A DNA stretch of 8,232 nucleotides, from contig JAPLER010000344.1 in the NCBI GenBank assembly GCA_026391115.1, positions 1-8,232 on the forward strand, in the 5' to 3' direction. This document shows, piece after piece, positions 5,941-8,232 of this stretch; position 1 is the stretch's first letter; each line of letters starts with the position of its first letter. The translations under genes were made by a program, and so were the position numbers. A model generated the notes under the pieces. The model saw only the letters and a list, made by a program, of their open reading frames with translations. It was not told the DNA's origin and did not search any database. This stretch comes from Bacteroidota bacterium (lineage in GTDB: Bacteria; Bacteroidota; Bacteroidia; Chitinophagales; Chitinophagaceae).

Positions 5941-7428
5941 ATGAAAAAAAAAGAAGCCATAGTAATTGGTAGTGGAGTTGCAGGTTTAGCAACAGCTGCG
6001 AGGCTTGCTACACTTGGTTTTTCAGTAAATGTATTTGAAAAAAATGATAATTATGGAGGTAAAATTGCTTTATTTGAAACAAATAGTTTTAAGTTTGATA
6101 CAGGACCAAGTTTATTTACTGCACCAAGTTTTATTGAAGATATTTTTGCATTTGCGAATGAACCTATAGATGAATATTTTACTTACAAAAAATTAGCTAC
6201 TGCCTGTAAATATTTCTATGAGGACGATACTATTGTTAATGCTTATACCAACAATAAATTATTTGCGAAAGAGTTAAATGAAAAACTAAATGAAGATGAA
6301 AACCAAATTTTAAATTATTTAAAGACTAGCGAAAATTTATATACCAAAACAGGCAATTTTTTTATCAACTTTTCATTGCAAAAATTTAAAAGTTATTTCT
6401 CTACACAATTTACCAAAGCCTTTACTGGATTTAAACTTAAGCATATAACACAAAATTTACACACGTATAATAAATCTAGTTTCAGAAACGCTAAAACAGT
6501 TCAATTATTTAATAGATATGCAACCTATAATGGAAGCAATCCTTACAAGGCAAGTGCAATGCTTTCATTAATTTCTCATTTGGAACATAACGATGGTACT
6601 TACTATCCAACTGGTGGAATGTTTTCAATTGCTGATGCGTTGTATAAATTGGCACTGAAGAAAGGTGTTCAGTTTCATTTTAATAATAGTGTTGAGCGAA
6701 TTATTGTAACTAACAACCGTGTAAAAGGCATAGTTGTAAACAATCAAAATATTTATGCAGATACAGTTGTAAGTAATGTTGATGCTTATTTTACGTATAA
6801 AAATTTATTATTGAATTTTAACAAAGCCAATAAAATAAAGAAGATTGAAAGGAGTAGTAGTGCATTGATTTTTTATTGGGGAATAAATAAAGAATTTGCA
6901 ACTTTAGATTTACATAACATATTTTTTAGCGATAATTACCAAAAAGAATTTGAGCATATTTTCAAATACAAAACATTATATACCGATCCAACAATTTATA
7001 TAAATATCACTAGTAAGCAAGAGCCTGAAACCCAAGCTCCAAAAGGAAAAGAGAATTGGTTTGTAATGATTAATGTACCATCAAATGACAAAATAAATTG
7101 GGATATTGCAGTTAATGATTGTAGAAAAATTATACTTGAAAAACTTAGCAGAATTTTAAAGCAAAACATAGCAAGCTTTATAGAAACTGAAAATATATTA
7201 CATCCTAAATTGATAGAGAGTAACACAGCAAGTTATTTGGGAAGTTTGTATGGTACAAGTTCCAATTCTAAATTTTCAGCTTTTTTACGCCATCCTAATT
7301 TTTCCAATAACTACAAAGGATTGTATTTTGTAGGAGGAAGTGTACACCCCGGAGGTGGAATTCCATTATGTCTTAAAAGTGCAGAAATAACAAGCAATTT
7401 AATTAGTAAATCAAAACAAAAACATTAA
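5941..7428 (+). CDS. crtD: Carotenoid desaturase, CrtI/CrtD family (closest in feel to 1-hydroxycarotenoid 3,4-desaturase CrtD)
   Basis: This complete 495-residue FAD-dependent desaturase is of normal length. It starts with the Rossmann dinucleotide motif GSGVAGLATAARL (G10, G12, G15), with an acidic residue at the end of strand 2 (VFEKN), and GGKI. The family C-terminal FAD-binding stretch is near residues 460-485 (LYFVGGSVHPGGGIPLCL). Mid-protein blocks QLFNRYATYNGSNPY, YYPTGGMFSIADALY, RSSSALIFYWGINKEF, LHNIFFS, ENWFVMINVP and FSAFLRHPNFS are, from memory of the family, the Bacteroidota type usually named CrtD. That type adds a double bond during myxol/saproxanthin-type synthesis, rather than the CrtI that makes lycopene. 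Adjacency to crtB fits either role, so assignment between phytoene and hydroxycarotenoid substrates is uncertain. Its stop overlaps that of the convergent gene by TTAA. Confidence 0.85.
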   Translation: MKKKEAIVIGSGVAGLATAARLATLGFSVNVFEKNDNYGGKIALFETNSFKFDTGPSLFTAPSFIEDIFAFANEPIDEYFTYKKLATACKYFYEDDTIVNAYTNNKLFAKELNEKLNEDENQILNYLKTSENLYTKTGNFFINFSLQKFKSYFSTQFTKAFTGFKLKHITQNLHTYNKSSFRNAKTVQLFNRYATYNGSNPYKASAMLSLISHLEHNDGTYYPTGGMFSIADALYKLALKKGVQFHFNNSVERIIVTNNRVKGIVVNNQNIYADTVVSNVDAYFTYKNLLLNFNKANKIKKIERSSSALIFYWGINKEFATLDLHNIFFSDNYQKEFEHIFKYKTLYTDPTIYINITSKQEPETQAPKGKENWFVMINVPSNDKINWDIAVNDCRKIILEKLSRILKQNIASFIETENILHPKLIESNTASYLGSLYGTSSNSKFSAFLRHPNFSNNYKGLYFVGGSVHPGGGIPLCLKSAEITSNLISKSKQKH

Positions 7429-7943
7429 TTCAAAAATTTGCTTAGTTTATTGATTAACCAACTTTGGTTGATTGGTACAATCCAATTGCTTACGAGTTCT
7501 TCTTTTGTTGCAACAAGATTATTGAAGTATAAAGTTTCATCAGTTATAAATCCATTTTCAATAGCATAGTTCAATTGATTAATAGGTAAAATTTGAACTT
7601 TATCTTTTACAACAAAAGCAAGACTTTGTCTATTAAACATATCTACTTTAAAATCTTGCTCAATTTGTTTTATTAATCGCACACTGCTATCTGTGCTACA
7701 GCCTCCAACTGTGGCTTGTGTTTCATCTGCCATCAATACAATAAACTGACCATAAAATAAATTGGCATAACCTTTAACAGCAGCACCATGGCTTTTCCAT
7801 TGTTCAACAAAGTCTTCAAGCAATGGTTCCAATTCAAATGCTTCACTCATTGTAAATAATCTATTGCTTTGGTAAATCCAAACTTTAGAATTGCTTGCAA
7901 AGTCTTGTGGAATAAGGGTTTTATGAGTATCAAGGTTAATCAT
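7425..7943 (-). CDS. Conserved Bacteroidota protein often labelled 'ABC transporter ATPase' (function unknown)
   Basis: This 172-residue cytoplasmic protein has no signal peptide or membrane segment. It matches a family widespread in Bacteroidota that databases commonly call 'ABC transporter ATPase'. Family-like blocks are SKVWIYQSNRLFT, FVEQWKSHGAAVKG, YGQFIVLMADETQA, GGCSTDSSVRLIKQIEQ, DMFNRQSLAFV and FNNLVATKEEL. No Walker A (GxxxxGKS/T), ABC signature or Walker B is present, so the ATPase label is not supported by the sequence. The GGCS..S motif is the most conserved-looking site and includes a Cys. The start (ATG 7943) overlaps the end of the upstream membrane protein gene by 8 bases, suggesting translational coupling. 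The stop shares TTAA with the convergent desaturase. Confidence 0.8.
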   Translation of the reverse strand: MINLDTHKTLIPQDFASNSKVWIYQSNRLFTMSEAFELEPLLEDFVEQWKSHGAAVKGYANLFYGQFIVLMADETQATVGGCSTDSSVRLIKQIEQDFKVDMFNRQSLAFVVKDKVQILPINQLNYAIENGFITDETLYFNNLVATKEELVSNWIVPINQSWLINKLSKFLN

Positions 7944-8151
7944 TCTTTTTTTGTTTTAAATAGTTTCTGTACCGTATGTAACCAAATATTGAAGCAAATA
8001 AAAATGCTTTGATTAGAACACTTCTTATGTTTTGTAAATTGAAAGGCTCGTAATGCATACCATTAAGTATATATCCAAGCAAAACGAACATAAAAGAATA
8101 TATTATAAAAACACTCGCGAAAATTTTCCAAAATATTTTATCTTTTAACAT
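7936..8151 (-). CDS. Small two-helix membrane protein, function unknown
   Basis: This 71-residue protein has two predicted membrane helices, roughly residues 7-29 (FWKIFASVFIIYSFMFVLL and on) and 44-60 (VLIKAFLFASIFGYI). A short loop lies between them, and a strongly basic tail (YRNYLKQKKND) is probably cytoplasmic by the positive-inside rule. I do not recognise a family. It is supported as a real gene by position: it starts 9 bases after the upstream stop with AAGG just before the ATG, and its last 8 bases overlap the next start, as in an operon. Its role is unknown. Confidence 0.65.
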   Translation of the reverse strand: MLKDKIFWKIFASVFIIYSFMFVLLGYILNGMHYEPFNLQNIRSVLIKAFLFASIFGYIRYRNYLKQKKND

Positions 8152-8160
8152 ACCTTAGAG

Positions 8161-8232
8161 TTAAATACTTGAAGCAATTAACTCTGCAATATCCATCACT
8201 TTTACGTCATCTTCTTTCTCTTTGTTTTTTAT
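8161..8232 (-). CDS. C-terminal end of an unidentified gene (cut by window edge)
   Basis: From the right edge the minus strand reads 23 codons, a charged stretch NKEKEDDVKVMDIAEL then IASSI, and stops at TAA 8163-8161. It leads the operon that continues with the membrane protein 9 bases later. The composition (charged linker then a short amphipathic helix) looks like a genuine protein tail, but it is too short to assign a family. Confidence 0.55.
   Translation of the reverse strand: MKNKEKEDDVKVMDIAELIASSI

Noticed and set aside
6996..7226. Minus-strand open frame of 76 codons
   Set aside because: It is antisense inside the intact desaturase, with hydrophobic low-complexity translation.

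Overview
The window looks like chromosome of a low-GC member of the Bacteroidota, most likely a Chitinophagaceae-type lineage. The reasons are: the DnaA, carotenoid desaturase and DUF3127 sequences read like that group; there is a Tat-exported metallophosphatase paired with a 5'-nucleotidase lipoprotein; Shine-Dalgarno sequences are almost absent; and several genes carry the Bacteroidota -7 promoter element (TAnnTTTG). I see no phage, transposon, CRISPR, tRNA or rRNA. The gene content is ordinary housekeeping and pigment metabolism.

Layout, left to right. Positions 1-896 (-) hold the 5' three quarters of ornithine aminotransferase (rocD), cut by the window edge. A 348-base intergenic region follows with a possible rocD promoter, a 12-bp inverted repeat and the promoter of a cold-shock protein gene (1245-1439, +). 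A strong, probably bidirectional terminator (1471-1502) separates it from dnaA (1527-2825, -). Upstream of dnaA lie a near-leaderless promoter, a perfect DnaA box and a palindromic DnaA-box-like site. Next are two overlapping (-) genes for the two halves of a 5'-nucleotidase system: a lipoprotein with the C-terminal domain (3888-4637) and a Tat-dependent metallophosphatase with the N-terminal domain (2963-3898). Diverging from them on (+) are a DUF3127 protein (4737-5114), phytoene synthase crtB (5153-5934) and a CrtI/CrtD-family carotenoid desaturase (5941-7428). The desaturase meets, stop codon to stop codon, a (-) operon made of a conserved Bacteroidota protein (7425-7943), a 71-aa two-helix membrane protein (7936-8151) and the tail of an unidentified gene (8161-8232).

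The most notable observation is that two genes are broken by internal deletions. dnaA lacks most of its domain II linker (junction near 2541-2550) and about 20 nt right after Walker B (junction near 2211). Each loss shifts the frame, and together they restore it. crtB lacks about 20 codons near 5768-5772, after which the expected C-terminus continues in another frame up to 5934, six bases before the desaturase. Since dnaA is normally essential, these are either assembly artefacts, or real decay in a genome that has another initiator or does not need one. The neighbouring genes are intact. I found no convincing undescribed system here; the broken dnaA/crtB pattern and the dnaA control region are what merit a second look.
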